From: Nostoc sp. ATCC 43529
GTDB taxonomy: Bacteria; Cyanobacteriota; Cyanobacteriia; Cyanobacteriales; Nostocaceae
NCBI GenBank assembly: GCA_003326205.1
Contig: LWTK01000042.1
Span: 62,001 to 126,000, forward strand
DNA length: 64,000 nucleotides
Direction: 5' to 3'
The notes beneath the pieces are model-generated. The model was not told the DNA's origin and made no database searches. It saw only the letters and a program-made list of their open reading frames with translations. This document shows positions 11,301 through 18,580 of the stretch, in pieces (within the stretch, counting starts at the first letter, position 1; each line of letters opens with the position of its first letter). The position numbers and the translations under genes are program-made.

Positions 11301-11688
11301 TAAAACAGGCAAAGCGCTGCTTTTCAATCTCAATTTGTTTTTGTCGCTGAGTTTGACTGAGATCGCAGCCAACAAATAGAATAAATCGCCGAACCTTTTT
11401 GTTTAGCCAGTAGTCGATGTATTGAAAAAATTCATCTGACGCATCAATAATCTTCCGAGGTGGAAAATCTTTATAACATTTACACTGTCCCACTTCAGTG
11501 TAAATTCCATCATCACAATGTGCTAAAAGGTCAATTCCATCTTGCTGTTGTCCTCGTGTGCCATAAACATCACAAGTAGCGATTCTAGGTTGTTCTGAGA
11601 GCAGATCACAGCACAAGTCCTGAAAGGTGTACTCATCAAGCTCATAAAAGTTGGGAGGCAAGTTTGGATTAACTCTAGGAAATACCAT
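5314..11688 (-). CDS. Giant Mrr-like nuclease / TPR / PIN-like multidomain protein (2124 aa)
   Basis: The N-terminus resembles an Mrr-type restriction endonuclease: GTRGQQQDGIDLL near residues 43-55 gives the acidic position and EVGQCKCYK near residue 67 the Q-x-K. Residues about 210-750 are helical with TPR-like periodicity. Around residues 1085-1210 lies a PIN-like segment, with LIFVNSELANLL at its start and an acidic WIDDRFF near residue 1200. The last 800 residues are helical and unassigned. The gene ends 176 bp upstream of the pPIWI-RE nuclease on the same strand, so it may be a fourth component. TPR and nuclease/PIN modules suggest a sensor-effector defence protein, which is inference. 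The first ATG is used. Confidence 0.6.
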   Translation of the reverse strand: MVFPRVNPNLPPNFYELDEYTFQDLCCDLLSEQPRIATCDVYGTRGQQQDGIDLLAHCDDGIYTEVGQCKCYKDFPPRKIIDASDEFFQYIDYWLNKKVRRFILFVGCDLSQTQRQKQIEIEKQRFACFNIQYEVWSASTIRQKLAPHPEIVLRYLRSQEWVEKICGRAPRPYPQLAENSRATELTFGVISSKLERLSSELSKTKAKQLEEYRELYRQGRLQQAYTCLEALRGDESWDVFDKPLQAQILQSMSGYFLSVEQNIEKAKTLAVEARNIDPEADNSLLQSLIIYHTEDAEAALKQIDSTSSIDIFNLKLGLLLEIQRTDEVITMLENLPPALEPDAETNRIHALAFLDIGDITAAQVKIQQACYEKPNWEKIQISEATINYYSVLSPAVPKRLINYPQPVDWSLIKRDDESLKRLRMAADKFNHLASQTERGEKERQYWQVWYLACLANDPDRQSEAQDLCRTLLAEDPTNPQAIVWGTVRNYEIDLVASQQVLEVFVEKSGNDIERIAALFGIYIYFGITKQALELLNRNREKFEQTGNQELWLFWHIQALAINGEFDTAFQEAESCSNLSFRRSIQEGIRREKARMSGEWQEFAEYLDKSWQESRNGQYLWESCQLQASLQNWAYVADKADDLVNTVGTADALGLAAQSASQAGRYEQCFQLLNKHQRLFPGGNLPPYLRRFRAYCQAKLGLISQAVAEAEDLVRSQETVENLVTLIGLQRDQGNLRGVAITASRLLRHENVHPNALLQVARWLLSEDPELSRQLWQQAITATIEPEILGEVITLGYNLGLDREVQPFAQRARILAISGEGPFHAVEVHELLELQREWAENAASMNRKYDNAEAPIHLIAQARRLALTSIFRVLLNENANKPNPHIQPAVLIRYGARPFPEEFADSSNQWRLHLDISAFLLAAHLGILDVVERRFSPIRISATLPIALLQECEYFLQHQPSRLANHREIIRLYQSGQLRELSQSPTPEFNELIEQLGEQSTILLEQARAENGFVVEFLPLARLDNNDVKQPVTLDEADQQRMINCRALVEVLKQEGILSSNSYETALNDLGDQRYQDLPPKLPARNDLIFVNSELANLLAGSDLLARVCRHFRVFVTHDCIREGQAAINAYEHSSEVIRWQRGLIQRVSTGLEQGKYEAIAVANPDSEQELELLHSWKENGLTVYDLFRYTPQPGDVIWIDDRFFSKYPNRDNIVPIIGVLDILEALRVKGDLNETSYYKKILQLRTSNIRYIPINSKEIIYHLKQAQIENGRIRETEELTVIRRYVASCLLDLHRLQRPPLPEGSPSPDGEMMFIFECLRATQDSIGEIWVDTNFSEEIAIAYSDWILENLYTGIFGVRHLLPNIDLNSDGLDFISQDISTLYFQGLKFWEIEINAINETPNRWQKYFEWLELRIIDRRFKANPELSISVAQLIKNIILYLGREQEGDESLQDLNQIMLQQFYRELPEILKDELNTDPELMAYLQIQMVESINLTLPGSPSSLVFPVLEFLPAIATAINDQDTIITALQPQTAFKIQAVQSNSSIQLRFINEADSIIYVWQDDVMLLASDNPNVREQVLRSHHFWFDCDNSRFEKVIGEILSTTDLRRRIDQANVWRNQSAAVFYLSFEQKLRHAHTFRIDELIPSSGAGLLRHFHLELCAAENLNFHEKLNRAAESLLLTEGLEICLERLACLPVKLPMQVREAFSQLPSTERQALLHRLVPQLASPVCKLHLIDLALLCPDSAGLVQNILDELFDELGEIHFRLFKAILNLLGSEFSYWSETREWVSSIQLAMIWAHASKLHNLLYHPTMQLEELTQVLERNTRFLPMSADILDRNPEFWNDVLHPRRLSRMNLVVHGLAAILVEHDSEFLKAVEVPAKIAAFAVKTVEGQQYLATKLFHDDSSLAQNNLGSLLGGERSDYLTPLLGTDLGHQVASNNLKALVENAIDTLSSEPLSKNEWLLIIGIILDLPIYKDLTDKLNSLVTNLNVVEIYKNEPSTAMFALIVASDHAVNTGNKSLCSRLEQDLIQIASLINIQEKIEQVDDGIYANVLEIALKLAIRPNDPRRTSRSLNILLDKLFLTWLRFASRRVNGLFTVTQDLPANQLHGCWKTILLFRALCTE

Positions 11689-11983
11689 TACTACTTCTAC
11701 TATTTAAAATTTATTGAATAAACTTAGAACATTTAACAGAGGGTAGTGTAACAATCAATACTCGTTATCCTGTGACAGCATAATTATTGCTGACTATCAG
11801 TTGTTGCTAATTAGGCATTCTCCTGCTACCTTCGCAACTCATTTCTGACTAAGAAACTACATATTAATTCCTTTTTTTCGACATTTGCACCTGATAAATG
11901 TTAAAAATAAATAACAAAAATACTTTGTTTTCCGCCAACTATCTGTCGCTATTTGTCATGTAATCCAGAAACATAACAGTCTA

Positions 11984-12283
11984 CTAGTAAGTAACCATAT
12001 TAAGATTTCCTACAGATATTACCGAGCAGACGAGTCGAACCGCTTGCCTACTAGCGTTATTCTTCCATTGAAGGGGACGGAGATTTGATAATACATCACT
12101 ACCACCCAAAGCAACAGGTGTTATATGGTCTACTTCCCAGCCATAAGGGGAGTTTCTATTGCCATATTCGTATCTATTAATCCAAGCACCGCATTGGTCT
12201 TTACGCCAAACACGAGGGTCGTAATGAGGCACAACCATAGCTTGGCACCAGACAATCTCAACAGTATTTGTAGTAATGGCCAT
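11984..12283 (-). CDS. Small HNH endonuclease-like protein
   Basis: This 99-residue protein has the HNH core: GWEVDHITPVALGGSD followed by SNLRPLQWKNN. The DH pair and the later Asn residues are the metal-binding and catalytic positions of the family. An upstream CGAW may be one half of a structural zinc site, but no second cysteine pair is evident. It starts at ATG 12283 and is divergent from the XRE-ImmA gene with a gap of about 70 bp. It could be a free-standing HNH nuclease of a mobile element or a defence effector; the sequence does not decide. Confidence 0.75.
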   Translation of the reverse strand: MAITTNTVEIVWCQAMVVPHYDPRVWRKDQCGAWINRYEYGNRNSPYGWEVDHITPVALGGSDVLSNLRPLQWKNNASRQAVRLVCSVISVGNLNMVTY

Positions 12284-12359
12284 AACTGTTTATTTGTCAA
12301 AAATTTAACTCAGTCTAACACAATATAACATTTAAACATCATAAATCGTCAAATTGCAA

Positions 12360-13463
12360 ATGGAAAATGTTAACTCAATTCGTATTTATAGAGAGCAAAC
12401 AGGATTTTCCCAGGAACAACTGGGAGAACAGATAGGCGTAACTCGGCAAACAATCGCAGCATGGGAACGAGGCGAACGCGAACCATCACTGCTACAAATT
12501 TCTAAAATTGCTAGAGTCTTAGGAGTATCGCTAGAACTTCTACTTGATCAACCAACAGACTCTCTAAAGGGGATTGGGCAACTAGAAGTTAACTTGCTTT
12601 TCCGAGCTGATGAACCATCTGCGCTTACCCCCTATGTGCGAGACCATTTAACCCAAAAAGCTGTTGACTATGCTGAAGTAGAAGCGTTGCTAGGAGAGGT
12701 TCCTGCAATACCTGCACTCCGTCCCCTAGAAGGTTATGACGAAATACTTGTAGAAGAGTTAGCAACAGAGGTAAGAGACTGGTTAGGAGTAGGAGAATTA
12801 ACACCTATTGGTGACGTATTAGCTTTATTAGAATCAAAAGGTCTTAAAGTTATCCCATACTTGCTACCAGCAAAAGTTTCTGGTTTCTCCGCCTATACTG
12901 AGGCTTGGGGTGCGGTAATTTTTGTCAATGAAGACCATCCCACAGAAAGAAAATTTTTTACTGCCCTTCATGAAGTGGCACACTTAATTTTTCATCGTCG
13001 TGAATACAAAGTACCCCAAACCCGTTCTCGTCCAACTGAACCACGAGAAAAAGCTGCTAATCATTTAGCAGGTGCAGTACTGATGCCTAGAGGTGCTGTC
13101 TTACGAGAGCTTCATGCCTACCGTAATCGCTGGCTTCCTGAACCGCTCTTAAAAGATATCAAGCGACGTTACGGCATCAGTCTTCGCACAATATTGTATC
13201 GAGCAGAACAAGCTGAATTAATTACAAAGCAGCAAAAGGGTCAACAGTTAGGCGTACTCAACAAGAAATATGGTCCAGAAGATGAGCCAGAGAAACTACC
13301 ATTACCAGAAAGGCTGAATCGTTTGGAACGCTTGGTTTATACGGCATTAATAGAAAAGAAACTTACTGTATCTCGATCTGCCGAAATTTTAGGAGAACAT
13401 GTTTTAACTGTACGGGAAAAACTCTCTGAATGGTTAAAACAAGGTGAGGAGGATACAATGTGA
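12360..13463 (+). CDS. XRE-family regulator fused to ImmA/IrrE metallopeptidase (antitoxin-like)
   Basis: Residues about 8-60 form a classical XRE helix-turn-helix (LGEQIGVTRQTIAAWERGER). A COG2856/ImmA-type zinc peptidase domain follows, with the HExxH motif in LHEVAHLIFH near residue 203. Such fusions act as repressors or antitoxins and often sit before PIN-type toxin genes. Here the stop overlaps the GTG of a PIN-like gene by 4 nt, the usual coupling of a toxin-antitoxin pair. ATG 12360 is preferred; a TTG two codons upstream (12354) is also possible. It probably represses its own operon. Confidence 0.85.
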   Translation: MENVNSIRIYREQTGFSQEQLGEQIGVTRQTIAAWERGEREPSLLQISKIARVLGVSLELLLDQPTDSLKGIGQLEVNLLFRADEPSALTPYVRDHLTQKAVDYAEVEALLGEVPAIPALRPLEGYDEILVEELATEVRDWLGVGELTPIGDVLALLESKGLKVIPYLLPAKVSGFSAYTEAWGAVIFVNEDHPTERKFFTALHEVAHLIFHRREYKVPQTRSRPTEPREKAANHLAGAVLMPRGAVLRELHAYRNRWLPEPLLKDIKRRYGISLRTILYRAEQAELITKQQKGQQLGVLNKKYGPEDEPEKLPLPERLNRLERLVYTALIEKKLTVSRSAEILGEHVLTVREKLSEWLKQGEEDTM

Positions 13464-13834
13464 TTGTTCTATTAGATACTATTGCTCTGATTGAGTTACA
13501 ACAAGCTTATCGCCACTCAGCATTTATCCAACTAACTTCTGTTGAAGTTCTTGATGTAGTGATTTCGGAGTTTCAGCATCCAAATTATACCGATTTTATA
13601 AAAATAATCAATAACTTTGGATTTCAAACTATTCAAACTGAATCTACTTGGTTTAATGCTGCTCGAAAATATCGTGACGGCACACTCAGCGTTCAAGATG
13701 CTCTAAACCTCCACTACGCCAAAACCTTCGAGAGAATCTTGGTTACTGATGAAAAGCCATTACAGATCAAATGTCAGCAAGAAAAAATTAGTAATCAACA
13801 AATATCATGGTTAATTAAACAATTAACTCGTTAG
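13460..13834 (+). CDS. PIN-domain-like toxin partner
   Basis: This 124-residue protein starts with GTG 13460 inside the stop region of the XRE-ImmA gene. The start LLDTIALIEL resembles the first acidic motif of PIN nucleases, and acidic residues recur in SVQDALNLHYA and ILVTDEKPLQ, matching the later PIN positions. COG2856-type antitoxins are known to pair with PIN proteins, so this is probably the ribonuclease toxin of the pair. The family match is by motif only, and the second acidic position is less clear. Confidence 0.65.
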   Translation: MIVLLDTIALIELQQAYRHSAFIQLTSVEVLDVVISEFQHPNYTDFIKIINNFGFQTIQTESTWFNAARKYRDGTLSVQDALNLHYAKTFERILVTDEKPLQIKCQQEKISNQQISWLIKQLTR

Positions 13835-14318
13835 TTAAATATCAATAGGATAATATAACATGACTGTAATTGGCATTTTGACCTATAAAATTCCAGTTTT
13901 AGTTTAGTGTTACTGGGTATTTGTAATTATTCATTCAGTAACAATTCTAGGTACACCTCCAGTCTTTGCATCTTTAATAAAGATTACAACAGTTTTTAGC
14001 CTGCCAGATATGGCAGGCTATAGTAGATTTAAGTGATAGCTGATTTAACTAGCAACTGACGCTATTTCCGGTGAGAATAATTTGTGATTTTCAATGGCAT
14101 ATTTATAGCTAAACAATCCATTGTTTTACAAGAAAAATTTTTATTCACTACCCGATATCTTGAGTACTGTGATAACACATGGTGGTTGAATATTGTTATT
14201 GCGAATGAATTTCCTTGCAGTTGTGCAGGTTTTTTCTTGATGGTTATGTTGATAGCAAATCAAGCTTGTAACCTTTGATAGCAAAACTTTTCCGCGTAAT
14301 CTGCGTCTTAAATTGTAT
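13835..14318. other. Intergenic stretch with one hairpin
   Basis: I find no convincing gene here; short open frames on both strands lack family signals and plausible ribosome sites. The only clear structure is a 10-bp perfect inverted repeat with a 4-nt loop at 13997-14020, listed separately. Confidence 0.5.
13997..14020. terminator. 10-bp perfect hairpin after the PIN gene
   Basis: TAGCCTGCCA, loop GATA, then TGGCAGGCTA forms a perfect 10-bp stem about 160 bp after the toxin gene. No U-run follows on either strand (a T-run precedes it on the plus strand), so a role as a rho-independent terminator is only possible. Confidence 0.35.
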
Positions 14319-14651
14319 CTACCTAGTTTTTGTGGAATTCGTTTTGACATTTTGCACTCTCCTTAATAATTGTGCGTGGTTTTTATATCGTTTGAGTTGA
14401 ATTTCAAGCTGACGGGCTTCTTGTTTACTTGAAGTCTTCCACACGTGGACAATTTTGAATTCGATGCCGCGTTTTATCGCAGCACGAGTAAATGCTGCTC
14501 CAGATACTTGTAGATGCTGCTGAAATCTTTTCTTGAGGTTCGCGCATGAACCTAAGTAATAACGAGCTTGATGTTTCTCATTTCCAAGTGGACGAGATAG
14601 CTCAATCATGTAGCAGCAAGGAATTGAGGGTATTTTTCCTGACAATTCCAT
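14319..14651 (-). CDS. GIY-YIG nuclease-like protein
   Basis: This 110-residue protein fits a single GIY-YIG domain: CCYMIEL near residue 13 replaces the GIY strand, ARYYLGSC near residue 29 the YIG strand, and NLKKRFQQH provides the conserved Arg and helix. EARQLEIQLKRYK carries the distal Glu typical of UvrC/Slx1-like domains. Free-standing GIY-YIG proteins of this size are frequent in cyanobacterial accessory DNA as predicted repair or homing-type nucleases. It lies downstream of the methyltransferase cluster on the same strand, with a gap of about 55 bp. Confidence 0.7.
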   Translation of the reverse strand: MELSGKIPSIPCCYMIELSRPLGNEKHQARYYLGSCANLKKRFQQHLQVSGAAFTRAAIKRGIEFKIVHVWKTSSKQEARQLEIQLKRYKNHAQLLRRVQNVKTNSTKTR

Positions 14652-14706
14652 TTATGCTTTTTTTAGGATTATTTTGAAACCTGAGGCGTTAGCTGATTGT
14701 GGTGGT

Positions 14707-15057
14707 TTACGTAGTTACGCAGTTGAGTTTTTCTTGTTCTTGTACCCAACTAATTACATTTGATTTACTAATGCTTACAGGCTTATCTTCACCTGCAATA
14801 AATACTTGAAGCCAGCCATTTTCCAACTCATAGTAGTCAATAATTAAACCTGCTTCTCTGGCTGTTGTTAGAGCTAATACTTCCTGGGACTGCTCTTTTT
14901 CTTGGGATTTGATTTTGGCGTGATAATCTGCGATCGCTTCACGGAGAATTTGTTGGGGAAGTAGCCCATATCCATCAATTAATTCCTGTCTGAGTACCCT
15001 TGTTTGGTGGTCTTCTTGCCCAGAGTGACGCACACAATTCGCGGTTAAAATAATCAT
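14707..15057 (-). CDS. Hypothetical protein; short paralogue of the 413-aa protein at 16382-17623
   Basis: I do not recognise a family in this 116-residue protein, but its two halves match separate parts of the larger protein encoded 1.3 kb upstream. DHQTRVLRQELIDGYGLLPQ resembles DHQTGVFTEKLIEELGLSPQ, continuing into REAIADYHAK versus RKAIADLYEK. The end, AREAGLIIDYYELENG, resembles AKREGLIVNFYEMESG. It therefore looks like an internally shortened copy. Its start overlaps the 3' end of the methyltransferase frame by 83 nt, so the three genes are packed together. Start ATG 15057. Confidence 0.6.
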   Translation of the reverse strand: MIILTANCVRHSGQEDHQTRVLRQELIDGYGLLPQQILREAIADYHAKIKSQEKEQSQEVLALTTAREAGLIIDYYELENGWLQVFIAGEDKPVSISKSNVISWVQEQEKLNCVTT

Positions 15058-16333
15058 TTATTATCTCGTCAGACCTACAGACAAGTAACAAATTTTGCTT
15101 TCTTTTAGCCAGACGTGGAGGCGATCGCTCTTTGCTGATTTTACTTAACCCGCTTAAAGACAGCATTTCATTGACAAAAACCGATATATTCTTAAAATTG
15201 CAAGAAATTGGTAAAAATAGGCAGTTTTGCCAATTTTGGCAATTAATCTGATAACTGGTATTACATTCTAGATGTTCTCTAACTTGCATTCCCACAGCAT
15301 ATGCAAGCAATGGGGGTACCGAATTTCCGATTTCTCTTTGGGCGTGGAGTATTGCCTCACTAAAATTAAACCAATCAGGATAACTGTGTAAGCGAGCAGC
15401 TTCTCTAACTGAGATAACTCGTGGCTGTTCTGGATGAAGGGGACGTAATGCGGTGCGGTTGCCACTCCCCGCTCTTAACGTCACGCAGAATCCATCCCAT
15501 TGCAGCTTTTTTGATTTAGATTTAGCTTCTCTCGCACCTGGGGGAGTGTTGATGAATTGCTGAATTACTTCTGGTGTATGTGTTGTCGCTGTGAATCCCG
15601 TTCTAATGTTAGTTACTATACCAAGATTTGGGAATATTTTTTCAAGATACTTAGCATATTCTCCCTTCACCCAATCTGGATGCCATTCTTGAGTGTTTTG
15701 CTTGGGGAGTAGGGGGACTGGCAACAAGTCCGCGATCGCATCTCTAACTGTATGTTGAGGTTGATGCTTTGGCGGTATAATTTCTCCAAACTTAGATGCA
15801 ACAAAAAACACCCTTTTTCTAGCTTGCGGAACCCCGTAATCTGAAGCGTTCAGGTTCCATTTGCTAAGGAAATAATGTTCTTCTAGCACTGCTTGGAGGT
15901 TAGCAGTAATGCAGCCAAACTTCTGATTTTCAATCCCCGGCACATTCTCCATGATTGCAGCTAGAGGATTGAGTTCCAACACTAGCCGAACAAACTCCCC
16001 TACCAACGAGTTTCTCTCATCCTCAACATTTTGCAGTCCGGCAACACTAAATCCTTGGCATGGTGGGCCACCAAAAACGGCATGAATTTCCCCGTCCCAA
16101 TTGATGTACTTCGCCTGAATATGGGCGCGTATTTCTTCCCCTGTCACTTCCCGAATGTTTTTGCACAAGACTGTGGCATGCGGGAAATTATGTTGGTATG
16201 TTGCTAAGGCGATGGGATTGTTATCAATAGCGATCGCGATTTCAAATCCTGCTGCTTTAAATCCCAAGTCAAATCCACCCACCCCGGAGAATAGGCTAAC
16301 AGCTATTTTTTTGTTTGCTGCTGTTGAGTTCAT
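14975..16333 (-). CDS. DNA (cytosine-5-)-methyltransferase
   Basis: All landmark motifs of C5-cytosine methyltransferases are present in order: SLFSGVGGFDLGF (motif I), GGPPCQGFSVAG (motif IV, catalytic Cys near residue 93), MENVPG (motif VI), DYGVPQARKRVFF (motif VIII), VISVREAARLHSYPDWF (motif IX) and REIGNSVPPLLA (motif X). It methylates cytosine in an unknown site; I see no cognate restriction enzyme, so it may be an orphan modification enzyme. ATG 16333 directly precedes motif I; an upstream in-frame ATG at 16378 adds 15 residues. About 100 residues follow motif X and run over the next gene's start, which is unusual and may be a derived extension. Confidence 0.92.
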   Translation of the reverse strand: MNSTAANKKIAVSLFSGVGGFDLGFKAAGFEIAIAIDNNPIALATYQHNFPHATVLCKNIREVTGEEIRAHIQAKYINWDGEIHAVFGGPPCQGFSVAGLQNVEDERNSLVGEFVRLVLELNPLAAIMENVPGIENQKFGCITANLQAVLEEHYFLSKWNLNASDYGVPQARKRVFFVASKFGEIIPPKHQPQHTVRDAIADLLPVPLLPKQNTQEWHPDWVKGEYAKYLEKIFPNLGIVTNIRTGFTATTHTPEVIQQFINTPPGAREAKSKSKKLQWDGFCVTLRAGSGNRTALRPLHPEQPRVISVREAARLHSYPDWFNFSEAILHAQREIGNSVPPLLAYAVGMQVREHLECNTSYQINCQNWQNCLFLPISCNFKNISVFVNEMLSLSGLSKISKERSPPRLAKRKQNLLLVCRSDEIINDYFNRELCASLWARRPPNKGTQTGIN

Positions 16334-16381
16334 TGAGATTCTAATTAATGTTAATTTTTTGCACTTGGCTTTTAACACATG

Positions 16382-17623
16382 TCAATTACAATCGGAGTTA
16401 TGCCTGACTTTCAAATCTGCCAGCCATCTGTCTAACCGACTATTACTAACTGTTTCTTCTATTAGTGGGTAATCTGTAGTAAAGACTTTATATACTCCTC
16501 CTGACTCCATCTCATAAAAGTTGACAATCAACCCTTCACGCTTGGCATTACTAAGCTTTTTGATTGCTTCTGGAAGCATCTGCCATACAAATTTCCTTTC
16601 CGAATCCGAGAGGATCTTCCAAGCTTCTTCTTTAGCTTGTTGATATTGCCATAGCCCCCAGCGCACTGAGGAATAATCTGAAGCTTTCCGCAATATGTCT
16701 GCGAGGACTTCTGCATCAGTTGCTGGGACTTCATTTGTACCGAACATCCCAGCCAATGTACTTTCTACTGCCTGAATCTCATCTTCTTCAAAGTCAATGT
16801 TTGACTCTTCAGGTTCTTCCAGGTATTCTTCGCAGTCATATTCTTCTGTATCCCTTTGCCACAAGGTTTCAAGTTCTCGCTGCATTACCTCAAGGTTTGT
16901 TGGGTTGACGATATTTTCATCGTTGACAGCAATCAATTCTTCTATGGTGTCAGTGAGTTGTTCACAAGGGATTAGTTCTTCAAAAGAGCCGATTTCATTC
17001 TTGGCTATCTCAGCTTGATGCTTTTCATATAAATCAGCGATCGCCTTTCTGACAATTCGCTGCGGTGACAATCCCAATTCCTCTATTAACTTCTCGGTAA
17101 ACACTCCTGTTTGGTGGTCATCCTCCATAATTTTGCCGAAGGTATAGTATCTATTTCCATCTGGTGTTGCTCGCCAGTTGCCATCTTTTCTTTCTTGATT
17201 CATGGCTTTGAGAAACAATCTTCTTTTCTCAATCAGTTTTAACACTAATCCACAAGTCAATCCACCAATAGAAATATCTTTCAATTCATCAATTAGGATT
17301 TTGTAGTTCACAGAACATAACCGAAGTAGTAGCGATATTGGTAAAACCGCCAAGTGTTCCGGGCAACTGATAAATGCTTGAAAATTCTCGGCAATTCGGA
17401 GCGATCGCCTTTCCTCACCACTGCCCTTATCCCAACCGTACTCTTCTAACAGTGCGCGATATTCTTTTTTGGTGTAAGTCTGCTTGTACTCGTAGAGTAA
17501 GAAAGCCATATGGAGGTACTCTAGGGTACTTTGCTCTATGTGGGTGGTAGGATTGGAGTCTACCTGATGCTGCTCGATGTATGAATTATTTGCAAAAGTT
17601 GTTGTAGTCATGATGTTGTTCAT
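16382..17623 (-). CDS. Hypothetical protein next to the methyltransferase (413 aa)
   Basis: No known family is recognised. The protein is mainly helical, with a strongly acidic centre (about residues 230-300) and a C-terminal segment (GLIVNFYEMESGGVYKVF) that looks like a small beta unit. Two segments are shared with the 116-residue protein at 14707-15057. It ends only 48 bp before the methyltransferase start on the same strand, so the three are probably one operon. Possible role: accessory or specificity factor for the methyltransferase, inferred from position only. ATG at 17623; another ATG four codons later is possible. Confidence 0.6.
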   Translation of the reverse strand: MNNIMTTTTFANNSYIEQHQVDSNPTTHIEQSTLEYLHMAFLLYEYKQTYTKKEYRALLEEYGWDKGSGEERRSLRIAENFQAFISCPEHLAVLPISLLLRLCSVNYKILIDELKDISIGGLTCGLVLKLIEKRRLFLKAMNQERKDGNWRATPDGNRYYTFGKIMEDDHQTGVFTEKLIEELGLSPQRIVRKAIADLYEKHQAEIAKNEIGSFEELIPCEQLTDTIEELIAVNDENIVNPTNLEVMQRELETLWQRDTEEYDCEEYLEEPEESNIDFEEDEIQAVESTLAGMFGTNEVPATDAEVLADILRKASDYSSVRWGLWQYQQAKEEAWKILSDSERKFVWQMLPEAIKKLSNAKREGLIVNFYEMESGGVYKVFTTDYPLIEETVSNSRLDRWLADLKVRHNSDCN

Positions 17624-17684
17624 GCACTAATATGCGCGGTCTTATCTTTAAGACCAAGTTTGCTAATTCGACTAGTTAAATAAG

Positions 17685-18275
17685 TCAAGCTGCTTTCTGC
17701 AAGTTTTTTGATGATGATTTGGAGATAGCAGCCAAGGCGTAGCCCAAGGTGTGTTTATGAATTTTGGGCATTTTGTGAAACGACATATCCTGACCCCAAT
17801 CTTGGACTGACTTGGTGCCAATATGTAATACTTGCGTGAGAGTTTTGACACACGTTGCGCGAAAATTGGCGTGAGAGACAGTTTGTAGTACTTGTTGTTC
17901 AGTTAACCCTTGAAGGAGTATTTTTTCTAGAAATGTTTGAGCATTTACTTCCGGTGCGTTGTATTCTCCTCTCAAGATGCTCTTTAGCTGCTTTGGCACG
18001 ATTTCGGCAGCGTGAATGTAAGCAAGTGAAACTTTGGAGTAGTTGGGTATCCCATCAAAGTTGAGATCACTTCCCCACTTGCGAACTGTTGGTCTTTGTA
18101 CACCTAAGACTGCACATAGTACAGTGATACATTTTTTGCGGTATTGTGAGTCGGTTTCTTCTTCGAGCAGTTCTCTGGGAGTGAGTTCAGCGATATCAAA
18201 ACAGTGGCGTAGAAATTGTCTGGGTTTTAGTCCTTGTTTTGGTAGTACTTCTAGTATTTTGTAGTTCTTTGGCAT
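17685..18275 (-). CDS. HTH-like protein with internal tandem duplication
   Basis: This protein of about 196 residues contains two copies of a roughly 70-residue unit. Unit 1 has ELTPRELLEEE, a cysteine-containing helix, VQRPTVRKWGSDLNF and SKVSLAYIHAA. Unit 2 has GLTEQQVLQTV, a similar helix, IGTKSVQDWGQDMSF and HKHTLGYALAA. The RPTVRKWG/TKSVQDWG segments look like recognition helices, so the protein could bind DNA as a two-headed monomer. It faces the operator array at 18370-18440, which supports an autoregulator or plasmid control role. ATG 18275 is preferred over the upstream GTG 18293. Function unknown. Confidence 0.55.
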   Translation of the reverse strand: MPKNYKILEVLPKQGLKPRQFLRHCFDIAELTPRELLEEETDSQYRKKCITVLCAVLGVQRPTVRKWGSDLNFDGIPNYSKVSLAYIHAAEIVPKQLKSILRGEYNAPEVNAQTFLEKILLQGLTEQQVLQTVSHANFRATCVKTLTQVLHIGTKSVQDWGQDMSFHKMPKIHKHTLGYALAAISKSSSKNLQKAA

Positions 18276-18369
18276 CTTTATTAGCTCTTGCACGATTTTT
18301 ACCGAGTTAGCTCGATTTATCTCAAGCCCTTCTTTTGTGCTTTTTAGGTAAAGTTTACCGATTTGCCGA

Positions 18370-18440
18370 GTTAGTGATGCATTAAATTAATATTATTTAA
18401 CATTTAGTGATGTACTAATTAGATTTAGTGCATCACTAAA
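18370..18440. promoter_or_regulatory. Three-copy 17-bp operator array
   Basis: Three copies of a dyad with consensus TTTAGTGATGCACTAAA occur in the divergent intergenic region: 18370-18386 (GTTAGTGATGCATTAAA), 18403-18419 (TTTAGTGATGTACTAAT) and 18424-18440 (inverted, TTTAGTGCATCACTAAA). Starts are 33 and 21 bp apart, near three and two helical turns, so the sites lie on one face of the DNA. This suits an autoregulatory operator or a partition site for the flanking HTH-like or RHH-like protein. Confidence 0.6.
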
Positions 18441-18580
18441 ATTACAAGGTTTATTGATGGTGAGGTGTTTATTTGTTCTAGCGATATAGGTTTTGATATA
18501 AAACTTAAGGTTTGTAACTAAAACCCCTGTTGTTTCTATAAACTGAAGAGAAACCTCGATAAACCAAGTTCAAAAAACGT

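Noticed and set aside
18370-18440. Possible CRISPR-like repeat cluster
   Set aside because: Only three dyads with short unequal spacers and one inverted copy; an operator array fits better. No CRISPR array or cas gene was seen in the window.
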